Shown: piece by piece, positions 1-12,898 of the stretch
How the letters are laid out: every line of letters begins with the position of its first letter
How positions within the stretch are numbered: the stretch's first letter is position 1
Notes under the pieces: generated by a model
Seen by the model: the letters and a program-made list of their open reading frames with translations, nothing else
What the model was told of the DNA's origin: nothing
Database searches by the model: none
Made by a program: the position numbers and the translations under genes
NCBI GenBank assembly: GCA_942159475.1
Contig: OW804098.1
Span: forward strand, 118,631,374-118,695,373
Direction: 5' to 3'
Length of the DNA stretch: 64,000 nucleotides
Source of the DNA: Sthenelais limicola
Lineage: Eukaryota; Annelida; Polychaeta; Phyllodocida; Sigalionidae

Positions 1-206
1 TGACGATCCAGTTGACATAGTTCTGTCGGCACTGTTTGTTACAGAGGATGATCAGCAGAAGGATGAGAGCTCCAATAATGGTGAGTACAGTAAATGACAG
101 GTTCATGAAAAATGTTGGATCATGTAATCGGTTTGCTAGACTATACTCATACTCATAGTCATATGTAAGGTTATGAGTGGTATGATTCATGAACTCCATC
201 CCGAAC
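1..206 (-). CDS. First coding exon of an unrecognised membrane protein (partial)
   Basis: On the minus strand a 3' splice site (AG at 208-207) opens an exon with a 5'UTR of a few bases and an ATG at 199. The frame stays open to the window edge (66 codons). The protein starts MEFMNHTTHNLTYDYEYEYS, with two N-glycosylation sequons (NHT, NLT), then an acidic, tyrosine-rich stretch. A strongly hydrophobic run of about 23 residues follows (around residues 38-60, core VLTIIGALILLLIIL), and then a basic CNKQCRQ segment. The order fits a short glycosylated extracellular N-terminus, a first membrane helix and a cytosolic turn, as in a multi-pass receptor or a type III protein. I do not recognise the family. 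The gene continues left of the window and is divergent from the PLAT gene. Confidence 0.6.
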
Positions 207-278
207 CTACAAATTAAAAGAGAGGTAAAACATTTAATCAAAGTTATAAAAAGACATTAATGTACAAAATGATAATAT

Positions 279-505
279 GGGTGAGGTCTTCAAAAAATGT
301 ACAATCAACTTTCACCAATTGCCTCAAATAACCCAAATTTCAGACGGAAATTAGGTTCAAAATACATTTCAACATAACCAGACAGATTTATTGAATGCAT
401 AAGATACCGAATACACTCAGATATACTCAGTATTTAACATTTGTCACTCTAATTTAAGAGAATGTGAGAGTTGTGTGCAACTGTAGATCTTCTGAAAACC
501 TGACC
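279..505. mobile_element. MITE-A copy (diverged)
   Basis: The ends are GGGTGAGG...TGTACAAT and a mutated inverted counterpart ending in CTGACC. The interior matches the other A copies (TCAAATAACCCAAATTT, then ATATACTCAGTAT). The flanks do not show a clear duplication, so this is an old copy. Confidence 0.6.
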
Positions 506-3287
506 AACATTACAAAAAGACGCAATTTCAATTCACTGTTTGACAATAATAGACGCCAGATTGTCCAATTCCGAATTACTGGTATATTTATTTTGTTCTA
601 CTCATTTGCAATACCTCAAGATGAGGTTTAAAGGTCAAAGATCAAGTGAATCTCAGTCATCACAGAGAAACAAATCATAACTGCAAAAGATGGAGACCCT
701 CATCATAAATGAAATGAGGTTAAAAGGAGGCTGGCCGCAATTTCGAAAAGTCATCAATTGTCCCCCGAAATTGCTCCACTAGTTCAAAAGATATTGAATT
801 TAAATTAATTAAGTGCCGTTCCATAGTTATTTTCCCACTGTTGGTAGGTAGCTATCATAAAATGTGATAAGTCTACACATTTGTGCATATTTCATCGGGA
901 AGCAGTCTTCAAATTCTCAATTCTGATAGTATATTTTCATAACAGTTTAGATCACAAACAGTAAGTTTCTTAGTAGACAATGTTGTAACAGTCAGGTTGT
1001 AGCTGCGTCAAAGGTCGGGTTTGCCATAGGTTTTACTCTTTACATCGTTGTTTGCTTTAAGTTAGTTTGACTAGACCTAGATAATAGATAAGTTAGACCC
1101 AGATAATAGTTTACTTATCCGATCTACAACCTATACAAGTCTTTTAAATATTGACTTAACTGACACATCACAACAACCATGCTATGATACATGAAGCTAG
1201 GTAGTTCTGAAACACTAGGCTGTCGGCAAATTGTCAACAAAGAAAGTAGAGCGAGATTAATTCTAGGAGTTAAACCATAGATGTTATAACTTTACCAGGA
1301 ATATAAGAGATTATAAAAGAGACCATTTATACTTAAAACAAATTATTATAAACATGTTCATATTATATTCCTCAAAACCTATTAAGGGATATCTGTTGAA
1401 GATTATGACTGCATAATGACCTCAGAACAACAAATTCCGACCAACAAATCATGCTCTCATCCCAAAATTTGTGGTCAGCCTCAATGAATGGATATTCCAA
1501 AGAAGTTAATGTTTACAGAAATATAACATGTATTTATCTACTTTTGTTTGAAAACAAGCTTGCAATATTAGTTAGTGGACAATTATTAGAAAGGTTGCTA
1601 AATATGTTCCATAAGATGACCTTAATATGAATGTAGTTAATGCACTGTTTTGAAATTTGATACACATATTCATAAACAAGAACTTCAAAATTGAAAAATA
1701 ATTCTGACAAATATATTTTGCAAGATATCAATTTTGCAACATATGATTAATCTGTTTATAATGCATTAATAATGCTACATTTAACAAGAACAAGAGAACA
1801 GATGGAAAGAAAACGTGGACCAACAATGTATTGCTGTGAGTGTATCCAACGAGAACCAAGTATATCAGTGTCCTCCTCCTATTCCTCTCCTTGCTACGAG
1901 AATGTCATTAATGACTCCTATACAGCTGTACATATGAAGGTCAGGTCAACAGGAGTTGAACAATAGGGGACTTGCATGCATGTCTGCCATCTTTTTTTTT
2001 ATTTTGACAAAATCTTTATCCAGCGGTAAGTACAAATCAACCAGACAAACAGTCTTGTTCCTGAGAACGGTTTTCCTCAAGACCTGAACTAAATGACTAA
2101 TATTCATGGCCGAAATTAAGGTGGGTGAGAACACATTAATAACTCGTTTTTTGCAATGGTTCGAGAAATTACATTAAATATTAGTGTTAATCTTGGATCC
2201 TGATTGACATGGAATTATGGGACCAAGGGTACATTGTAAAATTCATAGGAAAAAAAACTTTGTTCAGCATGGAATATACATTTAATTTTCCCTGTTTTAC
2301 AAGACTCAGCTGTCTCCATTATGCATTTTGTATTCATCGATCAATAAAACAAGCTAAGATATTGGTCAAACATTCTTGCAATTTGTTTGTAGAAATGTTG
2401 CTAAATAGTTGCCTCTCAATCCCGAATACTTTTTTTTGTTGAAAGAAACGTTAGCGATGTTTCTTGAGGGATAATCATTATTAAAATAACTCTGTAAATA
2501 AGTTCTGTAGAATGATCATAGAAGTATAATCAATGCAGAGTCTTGTAATATATATGTATTTGCAAGACTAGAATCATTAAAAACCCAAGAAACTTAACCA
2601 CCTCTACCGGATTATTATGAAGGAAACAACTTGCCCAATATACTCTATGTGAAACATCAGATCTGATAGTATGGACGTCGATTATTGGTGAAAGTATAAC
2701 ACCATGGAGGCTTCCACTTTCCCTATTATCACCCACTTTTTATTCCAGCCAAATAAGTACATAATTGGCTGCAAGCAAAATTATCCACCCCAGTAGTCAA
2801 AGACCATGCTGGAAGACCAGGATTTCTTTTCTGAAACATGGCTCCTATTTGTACAACATATTTAGGTACAAATGAAGAGTATATTGAATTGAATTGAAGC
2901 ATAAACAGTCAAAAACGCTAGCATTTGTATAGTCAGAAGTGAAACAAGCTAAAACATGTTGTGGTTTAGCATAGATAAGAAGTGTAGAAACAAATACAAA
3001 GTTCAACAAAATTTGGAAAGACTTCTGTACCTTATGTCTTGGTTTCCTAGCTGTGACACGTCTCACTGGTGGACATACCTCCACGCATGTGCATGACACC
3101 TAATATATATTCATACTATGTAGACATGCCCTGAGGGTCTGTCTGTCCACCTGGTAGTATAACAATATGTAATGTGTAACCAAGTGCATTATGGTATAAA
3201 TGTATACCGCGGCATACACATTATTATCCAGTCATAATTATTATTTGTGCTACTCTATTCTATCATGGATAATTCTAACATGCATGT

Positions 3288-3510
3288 GGGTCAGATTTTC
3301 AGAAAATGTACAATTGGCAGCTTTACATATTTAGTAAATTCTGCTAAATTCTGCTAAAAAATGATAAATTTTGGGTCTATTTGAGTATATTTCATATCGC
3401 ATTGATTTAAAGTATCAGTTCTCTTATGTTAAACTGCATTTCTCTCTTAAATGTGGGTTATTTGAGAGGATTGGTGAAGGCGAATTGTACATTTTCTGAA
3501 AATCTGACCC
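3288..3510. mobile_element. MITE-A copy
   Basis: About 223 bp with terminal inverted repeats starting GGGTCAGATTTTCAG and running through a TGTACAATT motif, mirrored at the right end. It has no coding capacity. The flanks ATGT and ATAA are an imperfect 4-bp duplication. Confidence 0.8.
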
Positions 3511-3837
3511 ATAAGCTACAAATAGCAATCTACAGGGCTTGCCCCAAATGATGACCTAGCCATTTGCTATAAATTACTATAAACATGGCTGGCAAAGTAT
3601 GATGACCTGATACCCGAAGTAAATACACACATTAATTTTGGCAGGACTCATCATTGCAACTAATGCGTTCCTCGTATCATATTACCCTCAACAATAGGGG
3701 ACTTGTATGTATGAAGACTCAAGCACACCTGACAAGGCAGCTTTATAAAAGACTTAAAAAAGACTCAAAAGACTTAAATATATCTCAACGATAACACAGA
3801 GACACTTGGACCAGTGATACTCTTTTAATGATATTGA

Positions 3838-4022
3838 AAAGGACATGGACTACGTTTATGAACAACATTATTCGTACTTTGACATTTAAATCCTTATTCC
3901 ATATATTTACACCTTTTGTTAAGGGTTCCCTGGTAGATCTCCATTGGAGAGGGATTAATGGCCCTATTCATTAATTTATACTATGTATATGTTTACTGAA
4001 TAAAAGTTGTATAATAATGTGC
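3838..4022 (+). mobile_element. Possible LINE 3' end
   Basis: This stretch has the look of a non-LTR retrotransposon 3'UTR: a stem around CCTGGTAGATCTCCATTGG, a short spacer and a terminal AATAAAAG just before the MITE-A copy at 4,056. No coding part is preserved. Weakly supported. Confidence 0.25.
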
Positions 4023-4055
4023 CACTAAGTGTGTCAGAATAAAGGACCTGCATGT

Positions 4056-4290
4056 GGGTCAGATTTTCAGAAATTGTACAATTGGCAGCTGTACACATTT
4101 AATAAATTCTGCTAAATTAGGCTGCAACTTGGTCAATTCTAGGTAAATTTGAGTATATTTGGCATTGCATTGATTCTAGCAATCTGTTTGGTTAGGTTGA
4201 ACTGTATTTTGAAATTTATTTTTGTCTGAAATTTGGGTTATTCGAGAAGATTGGTAAAGTTGAATTGTACATTTTCTGAAAATCTGAGCT
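4056..4290. mobile_element. MITE-A copy with ATGT target duplication
   Basis: Terminal inverted repeats GGGTCAGATTTTCAG / CTGAAAATCTGAGCT enclose the usual A interior. ATGT at 4,052-4,055 is repeated directly at 4,291-4,294. ATGT is not self-complementary, so this is a duplication and not an extension of the inverted repeat. Confidence 0.8.
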
Positions 4291-4886
4291 ATGTATGCCG
4301 CCTAAATTTCCATTCCCATAGATATATGACTGTAAACGCTATAATATGTTATGTTCAGCATGGAATATTTAATAGTGATCTCTAATTATCCATGTGCTGT
4401 ACACTTTTACATAAAACAAGACATTCTTTCCAATCGTTCCAGTCGTGCTATTGGTTTCCATAGTTCGTTTATACAAGTTGTAGAGAGATTGAGGACTTTA
4501 TTGATAAAAGGTTGCATAATATTAATTTGTCAGATTTTAATTTTATCCATCACAGTATGCAATGTAATAGACATGTCAGTTTCAGCTTAACTTCTGTTTA
4601 AGAAATAAGGATCGAAACATTTGCCACTCAGGCTATTACAGCCGAGTGTTGGTGTTTTCAATGCAAATAAATAAAGTATGAATGACAGACGAGAAAAGGA
4701 GAAAACAACAGGAATGTCGCACATAATATATTCATAAAACATATTAACATATAGTCCATACACAGTTCTTACGGAGTTAAATGCACTAACATTGACATCA
4801 ATGTTAGTGCATTTAACACTTTGCATTTTCGATAAAAATAGTTGTACGTCAGATCTGAACAGAATCTAAATTGTCCATGTGTATAC

Positions 4887-5500
4887 ATATGTGATGTGTT
4901 CCAAGAAAAAGAGTCACACGTTGCTTAATTGCCATTTTCCAAAGAGTCTTTTTCACACAAAGTCTTCGTGGGAATCGTTTCATATTAGGAGTACTTAACT
5001 CTAATAGTAGCATGGACACATTTATTGAATACATATAATTTCAAATCAGTGTATTAAATATATCCATGCAGGACTAAAGTCATCTTATAGAGTATATTTA
5101 GCTACTTTACTAGTAAATGTCCACCAAAAATATTGCACACCTTTTTTTCAAGTGAGTTTGTTGTTCTATATTGATATGTATTATTGTGTCTTCACTTTCT
5201 TGTGCTAATATGAGTTGCTTTGACACGGTTTGAATAATGTTGATACATAATGTGACACAGGGAAATGAGTCACAAGTCACAATAAATAGATTTGTAATAC
5301 CATCGTATTTGAACATAAGGGATCAAGGTAATTATAATGATAGTAAATTTGAGGTCAGCTGATGTACTTCTATATTTTAGGTTTGATATAATTATTTGAA
5401 CTTTGAAATTAGCATTATTTCTTTGTGGAACATTACTAGCTAAATAGCTAATATATGTCATGCTATGACCTGAAATGCATAGATATTTAATACACATTCG
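4887..5500. mobile_element. Decayed MITE-B sequence
   Basis: GTGATGTGTTCCAAG near 4,890 and a second B-like end (GGAAATGAGTCACAAGTC near 5,260), with B-type interior phrases (TTGTAATACCATC, TACTAGTAA), indicate one or two heavily rearranged MITE-B copies. Boundaries are approximate. Confidence 0.45.
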
Positions 5501-5714
5501 TAAATTGTAGTATATGCATTCATAAGACTATAAACAACACATGTATGACGTTAATACAAGAACATGAGAAAAATTATTTCTTTCATCATTAAATGCAGGT
5601 ATAAAGGAAACAGTGACCCACGCTACTTGTTAGATTTGTTTTCTTCAGTTTTGTTTTGCTAAAATATCAATTCGAATTCAGATCACTCTACGGATATTTT
5701 CTGCTTCAAAATTG

Positions 5715-6115
5715 GCCAGCCAAGTACCCATCCTCTGGACGGTCCCCCTCTCTCCCCACATTTCCCACTCTCCCTGTTTTCCCTCCCCTCTTCTCTGTCT
5801 CCCATACCTGTTATTCTCTCCCAACCCCATCTCTGATTCCCACCCTTGCCCTCATGCTCCCTGTCCCCTCTCTCTCTTCCCCTACATCCTCCCCCTCTCC
5901 CTCTTCTTCACTCTTCCAGTCCTATACATGTAGTCGGGTCACGCTGGAAGTTACCTAGTTCCTTGTGGGATTTATAGTTCCAAACAGGGGCTTCCCCAGG
6001 ATATAGAGTGTGGAGATCCCAAATAAAAAAAGGCTTCAAATTCATATTTTCACCCCATAGACCTTCACAAACCAAATATAATTTCCTCCCGATAGGGTTG
6101 ACAGACCTGTACGGA
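5715..6115 (+). repeat. Pyrimidine-rich dispersed repeat, copy 1
   Basis: It begins with AAGTACCCATCCTCTGGACG, continues as about 200 bp of CCCTCTCTCC-type tract, and ends in a conserved segment around AGGGGCTTCCCCAGGATATA. The same order recurs near 27.3-27.96 kb and 53.8-54.05 kb, with a start-only copy at 33.06 kb. This is an interspersed element and not simple sequence alone. Long open frames here come from the tract and are not genes. Confidence 0.55.
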
Positions 6116-6450
6116 GCAGAAAAACAGCTGGGGACATAACAAATTCTAATAACATAACATCACTGATTGGATCTCTAATCTAACCTGTCAATTAATTGGA
6201 CCAACGGGACCAAAGCCAATCAGCGCAGGACCAGTGATTGCGTTGATTAATTTCTCGCCCAACTACTGACCCTGAATTATTACGAAGAATGGCCCGCATT
6301 TCTTCAATTATATATATTAAATGACCAACTTTTGATATTCAATCATTTTTTGTGATGCGGGACTTGGGGTAGATGAAAAACCCAAGCTGGGGATCCTGTA
6401 TCCCAAATATAAATGAAATCCTAAAAAAAATGTTGACGATACAATAATGT

Positions 6451-6685
6451 GGGTCAGATTTTCAGAAAATGTACAATTCTACTTTGCCAATCCTCTCGAA
6501 TGACCCACGTTTAAGACAAAAATGAGCTTCAAAATGCAGTTTAACATAACAGAACTGATACTAAAAATCCATGCGATATCAAATATACTCAGATATACCC
6601 GATATTCTTCATTTTTCAGCCTAATTTAGCAGAATTTCCTATGAGTGTAGAGCTGCCAATTGTACATTTTCTGGAAATCTGACCC
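6451..6685. mobile_element. MITE-A copy
   Basis: A full-length copy with both terminal inverted repeats (GGGTCAGATTTTCAG... and its mirror ending CTGACCC). Flanks ATGT / ATAT. Confidence 0.8.
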
Positions 6686-6895
6686 ATATAGCATTAGAGG
6701 AGGACAATGAACTCACTTGTGCTCCTATTATAGATGGAGTAACTCACTCATGTTGCACCAATATACAGCCTAATGTGAATAACCGCCACTTGACCCAATG
6801 GTCCACCCTCGCCCTAGATTGGACATGAATGCCTATTGAGCAAACATGACAAATGTTCACCCCGACTGTATATATCTACCAGAATTATATGTGAT

Positions 6896-7180
6896 GTGCT
6901 ACAGACAAATGAGTCACTAGTCGCACAATAAAAGATGTTGAGATATAATCATTTTAGAAAAGATGATTAAGCGGATTCTAATGATAGTAAACAGTAGGAC
7001 ATCTAAGTAGTGTTCTATATTTTCTGTTTCATATATTTAAAATCTTTCTGGGTGGACAATTTCCAGTAAAGTAACAGCATATACCCCATGGGATCCCTTT
7101 ATAAACACACTGATATATTCACTACACTGTTTTGAAATTTGGTATGCATGTTTACTCCACGTTGATGTATGTACCACATT
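6896..7180. mobile_element. MITE-B fragment, left half
   Basis: It starts GTGATGTGCTACAGAC and AATGAGTCACTAGTCGCA, then follows the B interior as far as a TTTGAAATTTGGTATGCATG segment. The right inverted repeat is missing. Confidence 0.55.
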
Positions 7181-8120
7181 CTATTTGTATGGGCAGGTGT
7201 ACTGTGGTAATTTGTACCAGTTTCACATGTGTGGTATGACTTCCTGTCCCTAGTAAACATAGCCATCTATAAGGTAAGCATAGCAACATGAGAGTAAATA
7301 TAGAACCTAAATTTGAATGTGGAACTGGGGACAATATTGCAATGTCCTTGATGATCAGCTTAATTGTGGGCCACGAAAAAACACACATCTTGGACGGTGC
7401 AATAGTGTCCCTTGTACCACATTCTCATCCAGTCCTATCTATATACCCAGGAAGGTATATATAGAGAGCTGTTATTGACACAAGTACCATTTAATCATTT
7501 ATTACATACATATGTGATTACACAGGGCATGATTCGGGGGTGCCATTAGAAATCTCGTATAGCATATGTACGTGATTCGGACCGAACTACTTTCAATGCC
7601 AGAACGGCCGTACGTTCCCTAGTTCAAGTGACCAGCAGCAAACAGCAAGATGTGTATGTATTTGCCAGAGCTAATATCAGCGGTGGAAGTCTTATTCTCC
7701 ATGTTGAGAAGTAATTTGAGTAATATGATATGTATTGCTTATTTATTGTCTAAATAAAGACGAACATTATGGTTTGTTGACACTTTTTGTGAACGGCATC
7801 ATGTATCGGTAACCAAGGAGAGAAGAAATAGTCCCCACTTCGAAGAATCAAAATATGGCGAGACCTACGAGAATAAACTTTAAAATCCAGAGAATATACG
7901 AATATTTAAAGAATTATTCAGTCATAGATGATCAAAATTAAAAGAATCAGTGGAAAGAAACGCCTAGAGTAGTGAACAATCTGCGTAGTAATATCAAGTA
8001 TTTCCGGGTAAATTAACTTCCGCCATGCTCGAACATCGCCTTCATGGCCAAAGATCGATGGAAATGAAGGTAAAATGCTATTAAAATTGTGTTAATCTTG
8101 CTGATCTAGTAAGAAATAAA

Positions 8121-8250
8121 TACCGAATAGCCCTCTGTCGATGTCAAATCGATCTCAACGTTGGGCCAAGCGCACTCCACCCCTTCAGGGTGTCGTGCGC
8201 TTTGACCCTCCGTCTCGATCGAATTGACATCGACATCGGGCTATTCGGTA
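8121..8250. repeat. Near-perfect palindrome P1
   Basis: Left arm TACCGAATAGCCCTCTGTCG... is mirrored by the right arm ending ...GGGCTATTCGGTA. The arms are about 60 nt with few mismatches, around a GC-rich centre (CCCCTTCAGGGTG). A strong hairpin. It belongs to the palindrome set described in the findings. Confidence 0.75.
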
Positions 8251-8633
8251 TAAAAATCAGTAAACAACAGCTAGGTTGTTCCGTCATCATTCATAATCTT
8301 TGACACATTGGTAACACAGGTAAATTTGATAGCCTTTTCCCAGCAACACCATAACAGCCACATACTTAAAAAATAGCTATACAATTGTTGGCTATTGCGG
8401 GTTGGGAATCGGTGGACCTGATTCACTGTAGCATAGAAATAGACACACATATGTGACTGTAGTTAGCGCCACAAGCTGTAGCGCCACAAGCTGTAGTGGC
8501 ATTATATATGATGTTTCCAGGGATGTATTCTCCCTCCCAGGCCTACTGTGCCGTCAAAGGCAAGAGCAAGGTCATACTTGCATAAAAACAGTGATTATGT
8601 TACAAAGAGTAAAAGGACTAAGAGAGAACACGT

Positions 8634-8864
8634 CGGTCAAGTATCGGTTTTCAGAAAATCTACAATCTACATTTCTACACATCCCTCACAATCTGCTAAA
8701 TTAGAGTGAAGTATAATAAATACTGAGTTTATTCTGTATTATATTTATTTAATACCTCTTTCTGGTTATTTTGAACTGTATTTTGAACCTGAGTTTTGTC
8801 TTAAAGTTCGGTTATTTAAGGGGATTGGTGAAGGTGAATTGTACATTTTCTGGACACTTGACCC
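8634..8864. mobile_element. MITE-A copy (diverged)
   Basis: Degenerate A termini (CGGTTTTCAGAAAATCTACA at left, TGTACATTTTCTGGACACTTG at right) with a recognisable A interior (CTGCTAAATTAG, GGTGAAGGTGAATTG). Confidence 0.6.
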
Positions 8865-9420
8865 CGCACACAGAATACATAGAGTACAATAAATAGTTGA
8901 AACATAACCATACTGTAGACAAATGTTTGATACAACCGTTGGTATTCATGCATAATTCCTGTTAATTTATTCATTTGTCTAATTCAATTAATATTGAATC
9001 AATTTGAAAATTCAATATGGGTAAAGTACTGTAATGTTTTAGAGTAGTGCTCCCCCTCCCCCCACCCTTCCTCCACTGTCCTAGCAAACAAAGTTCTCTA
9101 TTCACTTAAACCTATCCCTGAGTCGAAATTCTTCTTTATTTTCTTTTTACAGTATACTAATTATCAAATAAAACTTATAATACCATTTCGGTAGTATTCA
9201 TGTTGAATATTATTTTCGGAAGTAACCGCATTCCCCCCCTCCAATTACACAACCACGACCATTCTGTCTTCACCTAAACTCATGCCTGAATCCAAATTTG
9301 CTTTATTATTTTCCTAATAATTAGGATTTCTGTATTATTGATATTAATCATGAACAGTTATTGAGATAGTATAGCGGAAGTATTTAGACCAATTATTTCC
9401 ACAAAAGATGTTTAGGGCAT

Positions 9421-9618
9421 TTGAACTATGTTACGATTGTGTACAAGAAACTAAAGACAATCACCCCCAAAACGGACTTAATAGGGAGATCATTCATAAC
9501 AACGGTGCCGTGTTTATGGAACGAGTTGGATCCGGGGCCCCAAAACATGATTACAATTAAGGAGTTTAAAAGATTCTTGAAGTATAATTATGCTCCTTAT
9601 GAACAAGAAGAAGCATGA
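9421..9618 (+). mobile_element. LINE ORF2 C-terminal fragment
   Basis: A 65-codon frame carries the short motif typical of the extreme C-terminus of non-LTR retrotransposon reverse transcriptases: GRSFITTVPCLWNEL, then a spacer and IKEFKRFLKYNY. The usual pattern is an R-rich patch, LWN-LP and an FK..L helix. The polymerase core is absent, so this is a 5'-truncated copy. The following 800 bp or so to about 10,440, ending in AATAAAAATAC, may be its 3'UTR. Confidence 0.5.
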
Positions 9619-10489
9619 ATGATGTAACTAACCACCTAATAGATTGTATAAATATTGTAAAAACAGAAGTACCTCAAAAATTCATACTCTGACAATTTGT
9701 ATTATGATGGAGTCATGTTTACAGCGTCAGAATACAAGTATCCCTGCAGGATACCATGAGGAAACTCTGTAATACAGGGTAATATTGCAGGTGGTTGTTA
9801 TATTTATACAGATGTAACTTAGGAATTACAGATTAAAAACTACAGGAATCAATAAAGTAGAAAGACAATAGATAATGAAAGGAGTGTATGATGTCACTCA
9901 TCATTTAATTATATAATGACACATGGCTAAAACCATGGTAATCAGCAGAAGAAGAGTTAATAAACCAATGCAAATAAGTAAGTAAGAATGTCTTTAGCTC
10001 CGTAGGAGCACAACATGTATAAACTGTAGAAGAAGCCAACCTTATGCCCACCTAGTATAAGGGGGTATACCTCGCTTTATGAGAGATAGAACATTGTATT
10101 ATGTTCTTAGTTCACTACTCTAATATAATTATATATTAAGCCAGGAAGTTGGTGGAAAATGTAACAGATATCCATTTAATGTTAAACCTAAGAGATAGTG
10201 CAATTTCTTAGAGATTACTAGTTGACGGGGCAATTTGCCCATTTAATGTACTGTAATGATATTTTAAAGATGTATGTTTTTAAATGTGAAATGTAAATGT
10301 TGATCTAATCCACGTTGTTGAAAACGAATGTATTTATGTTGAAATATGCCATGGCCTCATGGGAAGAACAAAATTGCTTGACTTGAGGACCCTTTTCTCT
10401 ACAACTCTGATGTAAATGTATAAAGAGAAATAAAAATACTTATATATATAAGGAACAACTGAAATAACAAATAAAACTAAGAATGATAT

Positions 10490-10725
10490 GGGTCAGATTT
10501 TTAAAAAATGCACAATTCGCCTTCACCAATCCTCTCAAATAACCCAAATTTAAGACGAAAATAAAAGTTCAAAATACAGTTCAACCTAACCAAACGGATT
10601 GCTAGAATCAATGCAATGCCAAATATACTCGAATTTACCCAGTATTGACCAAATTTCAGCTTAATCTACCAGAATGTATTAAATGTGTACAGCTGCCAAT
10701 TGTACATTTTCTGAAAATCTGACCG
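10490..10725. mobile_element. MITE-A copy with ATAT target duplication
   Basis: Full-length A element. ATAT at 10,486-10,489 and 10,726-10,729. Confidence 0.8.
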
Positions 10726-11269
10726 ATATAACAAAGGGACGTTTATGTTTGTGGAGATGATATTTTCCGCTATTGAATGGCATCCCTTACCGTTTTTTTT
10801 CGTTTGAAAGGGGTGGGGGCAGGTTTCAATATTTTGTTCCCACTCCTCCACTGAAAATTCAGTATGGGTAAACAATAATTAGAAATTCATGTTGGATAGC
10901 TTTTACACTAGTGACCTTTATATAATGTTAATTTTATTATTATCATATTAAACGATGCAATGTCCGTCAATTGTAACTTTTTTTGTAATTTATTGATGAA
11001 ATGATATAATTTATGTACTATTCAGATCGAATACCTTTTGGGGAAGTACTCAGCTCTCCACCACCTCCTCTTTCACTTAGACTGATCCCTATATATATTC
11101 TACATGACTGCATGTTCCACCTTTTAGACTATTGATCAGTGATCGCAAACACCCATGCACTGTTTATATGCGGCGGCGACGACTTAATTAAATATTAACT
11201 ACTCAGGTGCCAGTGCTGCTGCTGTGGTAAAACCTAAGATTAAAGCTGCACTCTTGTGGCCTCCACTGG

Positions 11270-11328
11270 CTGCGGTAAGCTCTGCGGTAAGCTCTGCGGT
11301 AAGCTCTGCGGTAAGCTCTGCGGTAGGC
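11270..11328 (+). repeat. 12-bp tandem repeat
   Basis: The unit GCGGTAAGCTCT is repeated about four to five times with almost no variation. The unit gives a Gly-Lys-Leu-Cys repeat in one frame, but there is no coding context. The same CGGTAAG/CTTACCGC phrases recur in the palindrome just downstream. Confidence 0.75.
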
Positions 11329-11376
11329 CTTGCCATGGTGCTGTGTTGGTGAGGAGTGGCGAGTTCCTGCCTACAT

Positions 11377-11522
11377 CGTCATTCCTCTCCACCTACAGAA
11401 CAAGCACAAACCATCGCAAGGCTTACCGCAGAGATCACCGCAGCCAGTGGAGACCACACAGTGAGCTCTGTGGTAAGCCTTGCGATGGTTTGTGCTGGTT
11501 CTGTAGGTGGAGAGGAATGACG
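11377..11522. repeat. Palindrome P2
   Basis: Left arm CGTCATTCCTCTCCACCTAC... is mirrored by the right arm ending GGTGGAGAGGAATGACG, around a centre with AGTGGAGACCACACAGTG. Arms are about 60 nt. Confidence 0.7.
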
Positions 11523-12264
11523 AGGTCCTTGCATACATGGTCAGTGAACGATGTAGGCAAATCAAATATAGATAGACAACAGGGCCCCGATTAAAACCAT
11601 TGTTAAATGAGTTCTGTAATGAAAACAATTTGAACAAAAAAATGTATAAAGTTTAAGTAATTTGGGTCGTACTTTTGTCATAATATTTGAGTAGGCAGCT
11701 TTAATTTCAAAGGATTGTCCCATTTCTACGCATTCGAAAGCTAATCAAGGATTAAATTGCGGTAATAGTAAATATTATTATGTGATTGTGTGGCTCTCAA
11801 CAATACTTATATTAGGTTGTTAGTCTGAGTAAATAAAGACAAGTGTAACACAGTTTGGTCTGTTGGCTTGTATCCATCGATTGGAACTTAAGTAAACTTG
11901 GAGTCCATTTACATTCAATTACACAACACTCGTCCAGGCAAACTAGCCAAGTTAAAGTCAGTTACATTAAGAGTAAACCCACTGTTTGAAATGCGATCTC
12001 ACTACTTGGAGTTCCTATTGAACTAATATGGTTTATACGTGTTAAAGTTGGGTTTGGGCTACCTTACTTCACTCATTATCGCTCATCGACTTGACATGAC
12101 AGGTTTATTATTTTGATACCCATCTGATCTACGGGAAACAATGGGGGAGGAAGTGTTGATTGAAATCTCCATGTATGGATTCTGATTCGAAATTGAATAT
12201 CTAGATTATCATCTGTCACTCCCCTCTCCGTCTGTCGGTTTCTTAGTCACCGTCTTTCCCATCC

Positions 12265-12580
12265 CATCCTACCCTCTCTCTCTCTCTCTCTCCCTCTCTT
12301 TCCACTCCATCCCCCGCCTCTCTCTCTCCCTCTTTTAAAGGTGTGATGGAAGGATCACCGGAATACGTTTGTTCCTCGCTCTCTCTCTCCCTTATTCTCC
12401 CACCTCTCTCCCTGTCTCTGTCTCTCCCCCTCTCTCTCCATCTCTCTACCTCTTTCTCTCTCCCTCCCTCTCCTGCACTCACTCTATATCTCCCCCTCTC
12501 TCTCCCTCTCTCTCGTACTCTCTCCTCTCTCTCCCCTCTCCTCGTTCGCTCCCTCTCTCTCCTCTCTCTTTCGTCCAGCT
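12265..12580. repeat. CT-rich low-complexity tract
   Basis: About 300 bp of (CT)n and CCCTCTCTCT-type sequence. All long frames across it on both strands are artefacts of composition. Confidence 0.85.
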
Positions 12581-12898
12581 TATTATCCCAATGTGGTTAA
12601 TGTTAAGCTTTGAGAATAAATTCAGTTCTTTACCAGGGTGTTGGCGATGGACTAATTGGCATTGGATGGCACAAACAAGCCACTCGTTCAATTTGCATGA
12701 ATAAAACATCTAATGTATTTTACATCTTCAAAATGAAATATCTTTAGTGAAGAGTTCATGCACTAAAAAAACGATCAATTACTTGACCTAAATGTTGGCA
12801 CGAACGTGTAATTTTTATCAAGATTATTGATTCACCTGATTTATTGAATATATTATTCACAGCTTGATTAAAGAAACAATTAAATTGGCACAAGATAT

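Noticed and set aside
5656..5958. 100-codon Pro/Ser-rich frame
   Set aside because: Falls in the pyrimidine-rich dispersed repeat.
11256..11637. Frames of 88-112 codons, including a Gly-Lys-Leu-Cys repeat
   Set aside because: Product of the 12-bp tandem repeat and palindrome; the two strands give similar peptides because of the palindrome.
12243..12709. Several frames of 76-111 codons on both strands
   Set aside because: Low-complexity CT tract; Arg-Glu and Leu-Ser repeats are artefacts.
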